A DNA stretch of 64,000 nt from Sphingomonas rubra (GTDB lineage Bacteria > Pseudomonadota > Alphaproteobacteria > Sphingomonadales > Sphingomonadaceae): NCBI RefSeq assembly GCF_900115745.1, contig NZ_FOXP01000002.1, positions 186,001 through 250,000 of the forward strand, given 5' to 3'. Shown here piece after piece: positions 48,716 to 58,795 of the stretch (position 1 is its first letter; every line of letters starts with the position of its first letter). Position numbers and translations under genes: made by a program. The notes below the pieces were generated by a model. The model was given only the letters and a program-made list of their open reading frames with translations. It ran no database searches and was not told where the DNA came from.

Positions 48716-50371
48716 CTATGCCCGGTTCGCGGCGCTGAGCACGGCGCGGACCGAGGCGGTGGCGACGTCGGTGTCGAGGCCGACGCCGAACACCGTGCGG
48801 CCGTCGGCCGTGCGGCACTCGACATAGGCGGCCGCCTGCGCGTCGGCGCCGTGGCCGATCGCGTGCTCGTTATAGTCGATCACGTCGAGCGCGGACCCGG
48901 TCTCGCCGAGGGCGGCGATCACGCCGGAGATCAGGCCGTTGCCGCGGCCGGCGATCGACCGTTCTTCGCCATCCACCGCGACGCGGCCGACGAACAGGCG
49001 ATCGCCGATCGTGCCGGTCTCCTCGTAATCGCGCAGCACGAAGCGATCGTCGGGGCTGGGCAGGTAGGTCGCCTCGAACCGGCCCCAGATATCGGCGGCG
49101 CCGAGTTCGCGGCTGGTCTCGTCGGCAAGCGCCTGGACGTGGGCGCTGAAATCGGCCTGGAGGCGCTTGGGCAGCTTCAGGCCGCGATCCTGCTCGATCA
49201 CCCAGGCGACGCCGCCCTTGCCCGACTGCGAGTTGACGCGGATTACCGCTTCGTAGCTGCGGCCGAGATCGGCGGGATCGATGGGGAGATAGGGCACCTC
49301 CCACATCTCGTCATTCTGCGCCTGGCGCGCGGCGAAGCCCTTCTTGATCGCGTCCTGGTGGCTGCCGGAGAAGGCGGTGAAGACGAGGTCGCCGGCATAG
49401 GGCGTGCGCGGATGGACGGGGATGTTGGTGCAATATTGCACCGTGTTCACCACCTCGTCGATGTCGGCCAGGTCGAGGTCGGGGTCGACGCCTTGCGTGT
49501 AGAGGTTGAGCGCGACGGTGACGAGGTCGCAGTTGCCGGTGCGCTCGCCATTGCCGAGGAGGCAGCCCTCGACCCGGTCGGCGCCCGCCATCAGGCCGAG
49601 TTCGGCGGCGGCGACGCCGGTGCCGCGATCGTTGTGGGTGTGGATCGAGATCACCGCCGCGTCGCGGTCCGGCAGCATGCGGCAGAACAGCTCGACTTGG
49701 TCGGCGTAGACGTTGGGCGTCGCGCACTCGACGGTGGCGGGAAGGTTGAGGATGATCGGGTGTTCGGGCGTGGGGCGCAGCACGTCCATGACGGCGGCGC
49801 AGACCTCGACGGAGAAGTCGACCTCCGCCGTCGAGAAGGTTTCCGGGCTGTACTGGAAGGTCCAGTCGGTGTCGGGGCGGCGGGCGGCCTCATCGCGGAG
49901 GATCTTGGCGCCCTCCACGGCGATCGCCTTGATCTCCGGCCGGGTCATGCCGAAGACGATGCGGCGCCAGGCGGGGGAGACGGCGTTGTAGACGTGGACG
50001 ATCGCCGCGCGCGCGCCGTCGAGGCTGGCGAAGCTCGTCTCGATCAGGTCGCGACGCGACTGGGTCAGCACCTGGATCGTCACGTCGTCGGGAACGTGGC
50101 CGCCGCGGATCAGGCCGGCGATGAAGTCGAACTCGGTCGCGCCGGCGCTGGGAAAGCCGACCTCGATCTCCTTCAGACCGACGCGGACGAGCAGGTCGAA
50201 GAAGCGGCGCTTCTTCTCGGCGTCCATCGGATCGATCAGCGCCTGGTTGCCGTCGCGCAGATCGGTGGAGAGCCAGCGCGGGGCGCGCGTGATCGTGCGG
50301 CCGGGCCATTGCCGGTCGGGCAGGGCGATGGGCGTAAACGGGCGGTATTTGACGGATGGGTCGCGCAACAT
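48716..50371 (-). CDS. leuA: 2-isopropylmalate synthase (long form)
   Basis: 551 residues, of the longer LeuA type familiar from actinobacteria. Start [20 protein letters not shown], catalytic [33 protein letters not shown] with the metal His pair, [17 protein letters not shown], and a C-terminal regulatory domain (about 420-551). It condenses 2-ketoisovalerate and acetyl-CoA in leucine synthesis. A possible leader lies upstream. Confidence 0.95.
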   Translation of the reverse strand: MLRDPSVKYRPFTPIALPDRQWPGRTITRAPRWLSTDLRDGNQALIDPMDAEKKRRFFDLLVRVGLKEIEVGFPSAGATEFDFIAGLIRGGHVPDDVTIQVLTQSRRDLIETSFASLDGARAAIVHVYNAVSPAWRRIVFGMTRPEIKAIAVEGAKILRDEAARRPDTDWTFQYSPETFSTAEVDFSVEVCAAVMDVLRPTPEHPIILNLPATVECATPNVYADQVELFCRMLPDRDAAVISIHTHNDRGTGVAAAELGLMAGADRVEGCLLGNGERTGNCDLVTVALNLYTQGVDPDLDLADIDEVVNTVQYCTNIPVHPRTPYAGDLVFTAFSGSHQDAIKKGFAARQAQNDEMWEVPYLPIDPADLGRSYEAVIRVNSQSGKGGVAWVIEQDRGLKLPKRLQADFSAHVQALADETSRELGAADIWGRFEATYLPSPDDRFVLRDYEETGTIGDRLFVGRVAVDGEERSIAGRGNGLISGVIAALGETGSALDVIDYNEHAIGHGADAQAAAYVECRTADGRTVFGVGLDTDVATASVRAVLSAANRA

Positions 50372-50411
50372 GGTCGGTCCTCGAAAACAGGGAACGGCCG
50401 GGTGATACCCC

Positions 50412-50470
50412 CAGGAGCGCGGGGCCGAACGTGCGCCCCTAGGGGCGGATAAGTCGGTGGTCGGTCATCG
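50412..50470 (-). promoter_or_regulatory. Possible leuA leader: short ORF overlapping a hairpin
   Basis: On the minus strand a nine-codon frame, MTDHRLIRP, ends in TAG at 50439-50441, and its last codon and stop lie in the 5' arm of a 13-bp stem CCCCTAGGGGCGC / GCGCTCCTGGGGG (two wobble pairs), about 40 nt before the leuA start. The peptide has only one Leu and there is no strong T-run, so classical attenuation is unproven. Confidence 0.3.
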
Positions 50471-50601
50471 TTGCCACGCTCTGCCGATCCGCGGCCGGCT
50501 TGTCCAGCGCGACGGAAAGGCGGGGCGAACCGGCGCGTCGTTAGCGAGGATGAAACCATTCAGAGCGCAACGGCGATCGCGTCGGTCAACGGAAGCGAAC
50601 C

Positions 50602-50997
50602 ATGCGCCAATTACTCTACGTCAGCTCCAGGCCCATGCGGATCGCCGTCAACATCGGCGACATCCTCCACCAGTCGAGGCGGAACAACGGCGCGGCGGGC
50701 GTGACGGGATTGCTCTACACCGACGGCACGCGTTTCCTGCAGGTGATCGAGGGGCCGGAGGACGCGGTCGACGAGACGTTCGCGCGGATCAAGGCGGACC
50801 CGCGCCACCGGGCCGTCGTGATCCTGTCCGACCGCACGGTCACGACGCGCGAGTTCGGCGACTGGTCGATGGCGCGTCCTCAGGACACCGACGACGAGGA
50901 CGCGTTCGATGCCCGGCTCGACCGGCTGCTGTCGGGCGCGTCCGACAGCGTGCGCGGCACGTTCCGGGGCCTGGTGGCGGCGCGCCGCGCCGCCTGA
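50602..50997 (+). CDS. BLUF-domain blue-light sensor
   Basis: 131 residues. BLUF domain from residue 1 to about 95: Tyr6 in LLYVSS, Asn29 and Gln47 (FLQVIEGP) are the flavin hydrogen-bonding residues; RHRAVVI and FGDWSMA (Trp88, Met90) complete the signature. It binds FAD and senses blue light. There is no EAL or GGDEF output domain, only about 35 residues of tail, so it probably acts by protein contact. GGAAG precedes the ATG. It stands alone, divergent from leuA. Confidence 0.93.
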   Translation: MRQLLYVSSRPMRIAVNIGDILHQSRRNNGAAGVTGLLYTDGTRFLQVIEGPEDAVDETFARIKADPRHRAVVILSDRTVTTREFGDWSMARPQDTDDEDAFDARLDRLLSGASDSVRGTFRGLVAARRAA

Positions 50998-51001
50998 TCC
51001 G

Positions 51002-51604
51002 TCAGGCCGCGGCGAAGGCGGCGTTGATCGTCAGGTCGACCTTGTCGGACACGACGGGCGTCGCCATGCCGAGGCCGAAGTCGCTGCGGTTGATCGTGCC
51101 GGTCGCGCGGAAGCCGAAGTTCAGCTTCTTGTTCATCGGGTTCGCGCCGGCGCCGACGAAGGTCGCCTGCAGCGTCACCGGCTTGGTGATGCCCTTGATC
51201 GTCAGGTTGCCGGTGATCGTCGCCTTGTCGCCGGTGGCGCGGACGGCGGTGGAGACGAAGCGCGCAGTGGGATGGTTCGCCACGTCGAAGAAGTCCTTCG
51301 ACTTCAGGTGATCGGTGAAGCGCGGGGCGGTGGTCGTCAGCTGGTCGGTCTGGAAGGTGACCTCGACCTTGGTGGCGTTCGGCTTCGCCGGATCGATGGT
51401 GATCTGGCCGGCGGAGGCGCCGAACTGACCCTGGAGCATCGAGAAGCCCATGTGATTGACCTGCCAGGTCACCTGGGTGTGCGCGGGATCGACCGGGTAG
51501 GTGCCGGCGGCGATGCGCGACGCCTGCGGCGCGCCGGGGAGCGCACCTTGCGCGAGAACCGGGGCGGCGAGGACGAGGAGGGCGGTGGCGAGGATCGGGC
51601 GCAT
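51002..51604 (-). CDS. YceI-family periplasmic protein
   Basis: 200 residues from the ATG at 51604, with a signal peptide (MRPILATALLVLAAPVLAQ). The lipocalin-like YceI fold shows in YPVDPAHTQVTWQVNHMGFS, then HPTARFVS and the C-terminal FGLGMATPVVSDKVDLTI. Family members bind polyprenyl or quinone-like lipids. The ORF continues upstream in frame, but only this start gives a signal peptide. It converges with the BLUF gene with a 4-nt gap. Confidence 0.92.
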   Translation of the reverse strand: MRPILATALLVLAAPVLAQGALPGAPQASRIAAGTYPVDPAHTQVTWQVNHMGFSMLQGQFGASAGQITIDPAKPNATKVEVTFQTDQLTTTAPRFTDHLKSKDFFDVANHPTARFVSTAVRATGDKATITGNLTIKGITKPVTLQATFVGAGANPMNKKLNFGFRATGTINRSDFGLGMATPVVSDKVDLTINAAFAAA

Positions 51605-51742
51605 GGTGGTGGGAACTCCCTGTTTGATGCGCGGCAGAGTGGGGGAGGCGCGCGCGCGCGTCAAACGGGGGCGTGGCGACGGTGCGTTTCTGCTTACTCG
51701 CCCTGTCATGCCGCAACCTCTTCCGTCGGTCCCGATCTCTTC

Positions 51743-51771
51743 CGTCACCCCGGATCAAGTCCGGGGTGACG
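51743..51771. repeat. Single-unit palindrome
   Basis: CGTCACCCCGGA (51743-51754), loop TCAAG, TCCGGGGTGACG (51760-51771): a perfect 12-bp stem with the same core as the two-unit repeats but without the second unit. Confidence 0.8.
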
Positions 51772-51852
51772 ACTTAGGGAGGGCATCTCGCACGCCGGCC
51801 CGTCGGACCCGGCGAAGCCGTGTCCTATGGACCGGCTTCGCCGTGCCGGCCG

Positions 51853-52912
<1,060 letters not shown>

Positions 52913-52931
52913 CTAGTTCCCTTTCGATGAA

Positions 52932-52995
52932 ATGCTCCTGCGACCGCAGGAGACCGGTGTTGCTTGATCCCGGGCTCCTGCGCTCGCAGGAGCAT
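52932..52995. repeat. GCTCCTGCG/CGCAGGAGC palindrome pair between ilvN and ilvC
   Basis: Two short hairpins, CTCCTGCG-ac-CGCAGGAG (52935-52952) and CTCCTGCG-ct-CGCAGGAG (52975-52992), which also form a larger inverted repeat, ATGCTCCTGCG with CGCAGGAGCAT (52932-52942 and 52985-52995). Confidence 0.75.
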
Positions 52996-53006
52996 GGCGG
53001 TCGGCG

Positions 53007-53522
53007 TCAGGCGGCCTCGCGGCCGCGGGCGATGGCGACGATGCCGGTGCGCGCGACCTCGACCAGGCCGACTTCCGCCATCAGCGTGACGAAGGTGTCG
53101 ATCTTCTCGCGGCCGCCCGTCACCTCGAAGACGAAGCTGGCGGTGGTCGCGTCGACGACGCGGGCGCGGTAGACGTCGGCGAGGCGGAGCGCCTCGATCC
53201 GGTGGTCGCCCGCGCCCGCGACCTTCACCAGCGCCAGCTCGCGCTCGACATGCGCGCCCTGCACGGTCAGGTCGGTGACGCGGTGGACGGGCACCAGCCG
53301 GTCGAGCTGCGCGATGATCTGCTCCATCACGTGCGCCGAGGCCGAGGTGACGATGGTGATGCGGCTGACCGCCTTGTCCTCCGTCACCTCGGACACGGTG
53401 AGCGATTCGATGTTGTAGCCGCGCGCGGTGAACAGCCCGGCGATGCGGGCGAGGATGCCGGGCTCGTTGTCGACGACGACGGCGAGCGTGTGGCGGGTGG
53501 CGGTTTCTTCTCGGATATGCAT
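53007..53522 (-). CDS. ilvN: Acetolactate synthase small (regulatory) subunit
   Basis: 171 residues from the ATG at 53522. N-terminal ACT domain: RHTLAVVVDNEPGILARIAG and the GYNIESLTVS segment; C-terminal domain with FEVTGGREKIDTFV. It gives valine feedback control of IlvB. The longer in-frame ORF reaching 53663 runs through a palindromic repeat and is rejected. Confidence 0.95.
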   Translation of the reverse strand: MHIREETATRHTLAVVVDNEPGILARIAGLFTARGYNIESLTVSEVTEDKAVSRITIVTSASAHVMEQIIAQLDRLVPVHRVTDLTVQGAHVERELALVKVAGAGDHRIEALRLADVYRARVVDATTASFVFEVTGGREKIDTFVTLMAEVGLVEVARTGIVAIARGREAA

Positions 53523-53531
53523 TCGAACCTC

Positions 53532-53660
53532 ACTCCCCTCCCTGTCAGGGAGGGGTCGGGGGGTGGGTTGCGTCCGGGGATGTACGGAGAGAGGGGCGCG
53601 ACGATTGCCGTCGCGCGAGCACTCCACCCACCCCCAGCCCCTCCCTGACAGGGAGGGGAG
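53532..53660. repeat. Inverted CCCCTCCCTGTCAGGGAGGGG pair between ilvB and ilvN
   Basis: Left unit 53532-53566 and right unit 53624-53660 are near reverse complements and each is a hairpin (CCCTCCCTG/CAGGGAGGG). A third stem CGCGACG-attgc-CGTCGCG lies between them. The structure fills most of the 147-nt ilvB-ilvN gap. Confidence 0.75.
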
Positions 53661-53669
53661 CATGTTGCG

Positions 53670-55415
53670 CTACACCAGCGCCCTGGCCTCGTCGTCCATC
53701 GTGCCGGATACCTCGTTGGCCTGGAGGATCATGTCGGTGTGCGCCGCACCGCTCGGGATCATGGGGAAGCAGTTGGTGAGCTTCGACACGCGGCAGTCAA
53801 CCATCACCGGGCCGTCATGCGCGAGCATGTCGGCGATGCCGCCATCGAGCTGATCCATCGTCTCGATGCGAATGCCCTTCCAGCCGTAAGCCTCGGCCAG
53901 GCGGACGAAATCGGGCAGCGAATCGCTGTAGCTTTCGGCGTAGCGGCTCTCGTAGGTCAGTTCCTGCCACTGGCGAACCATGCCCATATATTCGTTGTTG
54001 AGGATGAAGACCTTGATCGGCAGCCGGTATTGGGTGGCGGTGGCCAGTTCCTGGATGTTCATCTGGATCGACGCCTCGCCGGCGATGTCGATGACGAGCG
54101 CGTTGGGGTTACCGAGCTGCGCGCCGATCGCGGCGGGCAGGCCGTAGCCCATCGTGCCCAGCCCGCCGGAGGTCAGCCACTTGTTGGGCTTCTCGAACCC
54201 GAAATGCTGCGCGGCCCACATCTGGTGCTGGCCGACCTCGGTGGTGATGATCGGGTTGCGCGCGTGTGTCGCCTCCCACAAGGCGCGGACGGCGCGTTGC
54301 GGCATGATCTCGGTCGGCTGGTCGTGGAAGCCGAGGCTGTCCTTCGCCCGCCAGCCGGCGATCCGCTGCCACCAGTCGGACAGGTCGTTCCTGGGTAGCT
54401 GGCGCGACTTCCAGACGCGGACCATGTCCTCCATGGCGTGACCGGCGTCGGCGATGACGGCGAGGTCGACGCGGACGTTCTTGTTGACGCTCGACCGGTC
54501 GATGTCGATGTGGATCTTGCGGCTGTGGGGGCTGAACGCGTCCAGCCGGCCGGTGACCCGGTCGTCGAAGCGCGCGCCGATCGCGACCACCAGGTCGGCC
54601 TGGTTCATCGCCATGTTCGCCTCGAACGTGCCGTGCATGCCGAGCATGCCGAGGAACGCGTCGTGGCTGGCCGGAAAGCAGCCCAGGCCCATCAGTGTCG
54701 AGGTGACGGGCGCGCCGGTGATTCGCTGCAGCTCCGCCAGCAGTTGCGACGCGGCGGGGCCGGAATTGATGATGCCGCCGCCGGTGTAGAGGATCGGGCG
54801 GTCGGCGGCGGCGAGCATCTCCACCGCGACCTCGATCGCCGAGCGGTCGGCCTTGACCTGCGGGCGGTAGGTCTTGTGCTGGATCGGGCCGGGCTTGCTG
54901 TAGCGGGCGGTGGCGACCTGCACGTCCTTGGGGATGTCGACCACGACCGGGCCGGGGCGGCCGGAGGTGGCGATGTGGAACGCCTCGTGGATCGTCGCGC
55001 CGAGAAGGGCGGGGTCCTTCACCAGGTAGTTGTGCTTGGTGCAATGGCGGGTGATGCCGACCGTATCCGCCTCCTGAAAGGCATCGGTGCCGATCAGCGC
55101 GGTCGGCACCTGGCCGGTGATGACGACCATGGGGATCGAGTCGAGCAGCGCGTCGGTGATGCCGGTGACCGCGTTGGTCGCGCCGGGACCGGAGGTGACG
55201 AGGACGACGCCGGGCTTGCCGGTGGAGCGGGCGTATCCCTCCGCGGCGTGGGTGGCGGCCTGTTCGTGGCGGACCAGGATGTGCCTGATCCTTCCCGATC
55301 GGAACATCGCGTCGTAGATCGGCAGCACGGCGCCGCCGGGATAGCCGAACACGACCTCCACGCCGAGATCGCACAGCGCCTCGACCAGGATGTCCGCTCC
55401 GCTTCGCTCGGTCAC
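53670..55415 (-). CDS. ilvB: Acetolactate synthase large (catalytic) subunit
   Basis: 581 residues from a GTG at 55415 (CGGAG upstream). ThDP enzyme: GYPGGAVLPIYDA, catalytic Glu in VRHEQAATHAAEGYARSTGK, FAD-type central domain with GMHGTFEANMAM, and ThDP binding GEASIQMNIQELATA..NNEYMGMV. It makes acetolactate or acetohydroxybutyrate, the first joint step of Val, Leu and Ile synthesis. Part of ilvB-ilvN-ilvC. Confidence 0.96.
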   Translation of the reverse strand: MTERSGADILVEALCDLGVEVVFGYPGGAVLPIYDAMFRSGRIRHILVRHEQAATHAAEGYARSTGKPGVVLVTSGPGATNAVTGITDALLDSIPMVVITGQVPTALIGTDAFQEADTVGITRHCTKHNYLVKDPALLGATIHEAFHIATSGRPGPVVVDIPKDVQVATARYSKPGPIQHKTYRPQVKADRSAIEVAVEMLAAADRPILYTGGGIINSGPAASQLLAELQRITGAPVTSTLMGLGCFPASHDAFLGMLGMHGTFEANMAMNQADLVVAIGARFDDRVTGRLDAFSPHSRKIHIDIDRSSVNKNVRVDLAVIADAGHAMEDMVRVWKSRQLPRNDLSDWWQRIAGWRAKDSLGFHDQPTEIMPQRAVRALWEATHARNPIITTEVGQHQMWAAQHFGFEKPNKWLTSGGLGTMGYGLPAAIGAQLGNPNALVIDIAGEASIQMNIQELATATQYRLPIKVFILNNEYMGMVRQWQELTYESRYAESYSDSLPDFVRLAEAYGWKGIRIETMDQLDGGIADMLAHDGPVMVDCRVSKLTNCFPMIPSGAAHTDMILQANEVSGTMDDEARALV

Positions 55416-55442
55416 TGTGCTTCTCCGGGTGGTGGAGGCGCT

Positions 55443-55471
55443 GCCCTACGGACCGAGCAACGACGCGTCAA
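55443..55471 (-). promoter_or_regulatory. Putative ilvBNC promoter
   Basis: On the minus strand TTGACG (55466-55471), a 17-nt spacer and TAGGGC (55443-55448), about 28 nt before the ilvB GTG; the -35 box overlaps the miaA stop codon. A second AT-rich candidate, TTGAAT-16-TAAACT, lies inside the last miaA codons. Confidence 0.45.
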
Positions 55472-56388
55472 CCCGAATGAAAGTTTATTTCGTCTGTGCC
55501 ACTATTCAAGAAACTTTCTATTCTCCGCCACGATGTTGGTGGCTGGTGGCGGAACCAGGTGACCTGCCGCTTGGCGTAGCGGCGCGTGGCGAGGCGGGCG
55601 CGGGCGAGCGCCTCGTCGCGGGTCCACTCTCCGGCCAGATAGCCCGCGATCTCGGGAACGCCGATCGCGCGGAGCACGGGAGCGTCGGGCGGCAGGTCGC
55701 GGGCGAGCAGGGCGGCGACCTCCTCGATCGCGCCGCCGTCGAACATCTCCGCCAGCCGCGCGTCGCAGCGGGCGACCAGCGTGTCGCGATCGGAAAGGAC
55801 GACCACCGCGTCGAGCGCGATCCGCGTGGCGATACCGCCGATGCGGTCGGCCTGCCAGGCGGCGAGCGGGCGGCCGGTGGACAGCGCCACCTCCAGCGCG
55901 CGGGCGACGCGGCTGGTGTCGGCGGGGTGGAGGCGCGCGGCGGCGGCGGGGTCCACCGTGCCCAGCCGCTTATGGGCGGCGGCGACGGGCAGCGCGCGGA
56001 CCTCGGCGCGGATCGCGGGGTCGATGGCGGGCACGGGGGCGATGCCGTCGAGCAGCGTGCGCAGATAAAGCCCGGTGCCGCCGACCAGGATCGGCAGGCT
56101 GTTCGCGGCGTGGGCGGCGTCGATCGCGGCGGCGGCATCGGCGGCCCAGCGGGCGGCCGTGCCGTGCTCGGCACCGTCGAGATGCCCGAACAGACGGTGC
56201 GGCACGCGCGCCTCCTCCGCGATGCTCGGTCGAGCCGAGAGGATGCGCAGGTCGGCATAGACCTGGCTGGCGTCGGCGTTGACGACCGTGCCGCCGCTCG
56301 CCTCCGCCAGGGCCAGCGCGGCGGCGGACTTGCCGCTGGCGGTGGGGCCTGCGATGAGCGCGACCCTGGGGAGGACGGACGTGTTCAT
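55468..56388 (-). CDS. miaA: tRNA dimethylallyltransferase
   Basis: 306 residues from the ATG at 56388. P-loop [18 protein letters not shown] (about 10-27), [24 protein letters not shown] and the C-terminal [12 protein letters not shown]. It prenylates A37 of tRNAs reading UNN codons. The last ~12 codons ([10 protein letters not shown]) are clearly less GC-rich than the rest and may hold an ilvB promoter. Its first 8 bases overlap head-to-head with serB. Confidence 0.94.
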   Translation of the reverse strand: MNTSVLPRVALIAGPTASGKSAAALALAEASGGTVVNADASQVYADLRILSARPSIAEEARVPHRLFGHLDGAEHGTAARWAADAAAAIDAAHAANSLPILVGGTGLYLRTLLDGIAPVPAIDPAIRAEVRALPVAAAHKRLGTVDPAAAARLHPADTSRVARALEVALSTGRPLAAWQADRIGGIATRIALDAVVVLSDRDTLVARCDARLAEMFDGGAIEEVAALLARDLPPDAPVLRAIGVPEIAGYLAGEWTRDEALARARLATRRYAKRQVTWFRHQPPTSWRRIESFLNSGTDEINFHSG

Positions 56389-57262
56389 TGCCACGCTGAT
56401 AGCAGCCGAGACGCTGGGGCCGGAAGTCGTCGCGCGGGCGGGCGGGTTGCTCGCCGGCACGGGATGCGATCCGGCGCCGGCCGCGTGGCTCGACGCGGGC
56501 AAGGCGGCCGACATTCCCTTCGACCGGGAACCGGCAACGGCGCGGACGGCGCTGGAAGGGGCGCTGGGGCCGGTCGACGTGATCGTCCAGCCCGCCGCCG
56601 GGCGCGAGAAGCGGCTGCTGGTCGCCGACATGGATTCGACCATGATTACCGTCGAGTGCATCGACGAGCTGGCCGACTATGCGGGCATCAAGGCGCAGGT
56701 GGCGGCGGTCACGGAGGCGGCGATGCGCGGCGAGCTGGATTTCGAGGGTGCGCTCGACGCACGGGTGGCGCTGCTCGCCGGGTTGGACGAGGGGGCGATC
56801 GACCGCTGCCTGGCGGAGCGGGTGCGGATCATGGCGGGCGCCGAACTGCTGGTGCGGACGATGCGGGCGCGGGGCGGGCATTGCGTGCTGGTGTCGGGCG
56901 GGTTCACGCGCTTCGCGGAGCCGGTAGCGGCGCGGATCGGCTTCGACTGGGCGATCGCCAACGTGCTGCTCGCCGAGGGCGGGCGGCTGACGGGCCGGGT
57001 GGCCAAGCCGATCGTCGATGCCGCGACCAAGGAGGCGACGCTGCGCGTGGTGGCGGCCGAGCGCGGGATCGATCCGGCGGCGACGCTGGCGGTCGGCGAC
57101 GGCGCCAACGACCTGCCGATGATCCGCGCGGCGGGATTGGGGGTGGCGTACCGGGCCAAGCCGATCGTCGCGGCGGCGGCGGGGGCGAGGGTGGAGCATG
57201 GCGACCTGTCGGCACTGCTCTACGCGCAGGGGATCGCGCGGGCGGAGTGGGTCGGCGGATGA
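56381..57262 (+). CDS. serB: Phosphoserine phosphatase
   Basis: 293 residues from the GTG at 56381 (GGGAGGAC upstream), with an ACT-like N-terminal part (about 1-75) and the HAD domain: [17 protein letters not shown] (Asp83, Asp85), VSGGFTRFA (motif II), and [10 protein letters not shown] (motif IV). It makes serine from phosphoserine. A longer frame starting at 56279 is wholly antisense to miaA and rejected. The stop is followed by a nested palindromic repeat. Confidence 0.93.
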   Translation: MFIATLIAAETLGPEVVARAGGLLAGTGCDPAPAAWLDAGKAADIPFDREPATARTALEGALGPVDVIVQPAAGREKRLLVADMDSTMITVECIDELADYAGIKAQVAAVTEAAMRGELDFEGALDARVALLAGLDEGAIDRCLAERVRIMAGAELLVRTMRARGGHCVLVSGGFTRFAEPVAARIGFDWAIANVLLAEGGRLTGRVAKPIVDAATKEATLRVVAAERGIDPAATLAVGDGANDLPMIRAAGLGVAYRAKPIVAAAAGARVEHGDLSALLYAQGIARAEWVGG

Positions 57263-57613
57263 GGTCTGTTCTAGGGCGGATCGACATTCAACGCTGCGCC
57301 TCATCATCCACCCCGGCGAAGGCCGGGGTCCAGCTGGGAGACGCGAACGGTCGGTCGTCGCACCTCTTCCACGACCTTCCCGACTGGACCCCGGCCTTCG
57401 CCGGGGTGGGAAAATGCCGAATGTCGACCCGTCCTAGAGCATCGAGCGCGAAAGCCGACCTACTACTGGTCGCCCTGAGGAGGGGCTGAGCTTGTCGGGT
57501 TGGTGCACCCTTGCGCTCCATACCGGAAGAGGTTGGGAGGGACTCGAGGAGCCGCCCTGCCGTTGACTCTCGCCTGCCATCGGTCATGATCCCGACACCT
57601 TGGGAGCCGAACC
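57263..57613. other. 351-nt gap mostly filled by a palindromic element
   Basis: Between serB and the small secreted protein. The nested repeat (57271-57437) takes the first half. 57438-57613 has no gene that I can support; GGGAG before 57614 is the ribosome binding site of the next gene. Confidence 0.6.
57271..57437. repeat. Nested composite palindromic element, copy 2
   Basis: Outer arms CTAGGGCGGATCGACATTC (57271-57289) and GAATGTCGACCCGTCCTAG (57419-57437) are reverse complements with two mismatches. Inside, two hairpin units CCACCCCGGCGAAGGCCGGG.. (57308-57331) and its inverted partner (57386-57409). Layout equals the element at 14134-14302, though the inner unit type differs. Confidence 0.78.
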
Positions 57614-57850
57614 ATGATGATCGCCGTGGCACTTCTGTTGCAAGCCGTTCAGTCCGCCGCACCGGCTCAGCCGACAACGGTCAAAGCCGCGCCGCCCAAG
57701 ATGATCTGCCGCACCGTCGGCACTACCGGCAGCCGCCTTGGCGGAAAACGCGTGTGTGCATCCAAGGCGGATTGGGACGCGCGGGAGTTCAACGACCGGC
57801 AGACGACGGAGCGGATGTCGGCGAACACCATCTCGGATCGCGGACTATAA
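57614..57850 (+). CDS. Small secreted protein of unknown function
   Basis: 78 residues with a signal peptide (MMIAVALLLQAVQSAAPA). The mature part has PPKMICRTVGTTGSRLGGKR then VCASKADWDAREF: two cysteines about 18 apart in a basic context. I recall similar short proteins in sphingomonads, without function. GGGAG lies 8 nt before the ATG. Confidence 0.65.
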   Translation: MMIAVALLLQAVQSAAPAQPTTVKAAPPKMICRTVGTTGSRLGGKRVCASKADWDAREFNDRQTTERMSANTISDRGL

Positions 57851-58009
57851 TTTCCAGCGAACGCTCGTAGCGTCACACTCCTGCTCTAAGGAATGCCGCG
57901 GGCGCGAGAGAAGCAGTGCGGTGGAGCGGCTGCGGATCAACCGCGATCAACTGCTCCGACACCCACGGGCCGGCGTGGCGACCTGCTCGTGGCAGGACAG
58001 GGTGGATAA

Positions 58010-58086
58010 TGGTCGGGAAGAGAGGATTCGAACCTCCGGCCCCTGCCTCCCGAAGACAGTGCTCTACCAGGCTGAGCTACTCCCCG
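58010..58086 (-). tRNA. trnP: tRNA-Pro (anticodon CGG)
   Basis: Read on the minus strand, 77 nt from CGGGGAG to an encoded CCA. Anticodon stem CTGTC/GGCAG, loop TTCGGGA with anticodon CGG; T arm GGAGG-TTCGAAT-CCTCT. The acceptor stem pairs CGGGGAG with CTTCCCG, with one G-U. Confidence 0.93.
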
Positions 58087-58219
58087 ACGGAGTACCGGGT
58101 CGCGGGCCTGCGGGGCCTCGCCGGTGCTTGGAGGCGCGCCTATAGCCAGCGGTTCGGGGGGCCGCAAGGGCTATCGTGCGCGTGGGTACGGCGTTAGGCG
58201 GGGGCGTGGCAGGGCGGAC

Positions 58220-58795
58220 ATGACCGGGATCGAGATCGTCGCCGCGCTGCTGGGGCTGGCCTGCGTGGCGTTCGGCGTCCGGCGGTCGCTGTGGACCTAT
58301 CCGTACGGCGTGGGCGCGGTGCTGCTGCTGAGCGCGGTGTTCCTCGATGCACGGCTGTACAGCGACGCAGGCTTGCAGCTCTTCTTCGCGGGCGCGAACC
58401 TGTACGGCTGGTGGGAGTGGCAGCGCTCGATCGGCGCGACGGGCGAGGTGGTGGTCGATGCGATGCGCGCGCGACAACGCGTCGGCTGGGCAGCCGCGGC
58501 GCTGGCGGCGGCGGCGGCCTGGGGCTGGGTGATGCAGCGGCATACCGACGCCGCCTTTCCCTTCGCCGATGCCGCGATCGCCGCGGCGAGCGTCGCCGCG
58601 CAGCTGATGATGGCGCGGCGCTGGTGGGAGAATTGGGTGGTGTGGATCGCCGTCGACTTGGCGGCGGTGCCGCTGTTCCTGGCGCGCGGTCTGTGGATCA
58701 CGGCGGGGCTCTACGCGGTATATCTGGTGCTGGCGGTGTGGGGGCTGATCGACTGGCGGCGGGCAAGGCACGCGGTCGGGCCGGGGCCGCTGTGA
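58220..58795 (+). CDS. pnuC: Nicotinamide riboside transporter PnuC
   Basis: 191 residues from the ATG at 58220, about seven hydrophobic helices. PnuC-type motifs: YPYGVGAVLLLSAVF, LYGWWEWQRS and WENWVVWIAVDLAAVPLF. It lets nicotinamide riboside pass the inner membrane by facilitated diffusion. Its stop overlaps the start of the NadR-like kinase gene (GTGA), which would trap the substrate by phosphorylation. Confidence 0.9.
   Translation: MTGIEIVAALLGLACVAFGVRRSLWTYPYGVGAVLLLSAVFLDARLYSDAGLQLFFAGANLYGWWEWQRSIGATGEVVVDAMRARQRVGWAAAALAAAAAWGWVMQRHTDAAFPFADAAIAAASVAAQLMMARRWWENWVVWIAVDLAAVPLFLARGLWITAGLYAVYLVLAVWGLIDWRRARHAVGPGPL

Noticed and set aside
56279..56380. Longer serB start at 56279
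   Set aside because: That stretch is antisense to the conserved miaA P-loop region, whereas GTG 56381 has a strong GGGAGGAC ribosome site.
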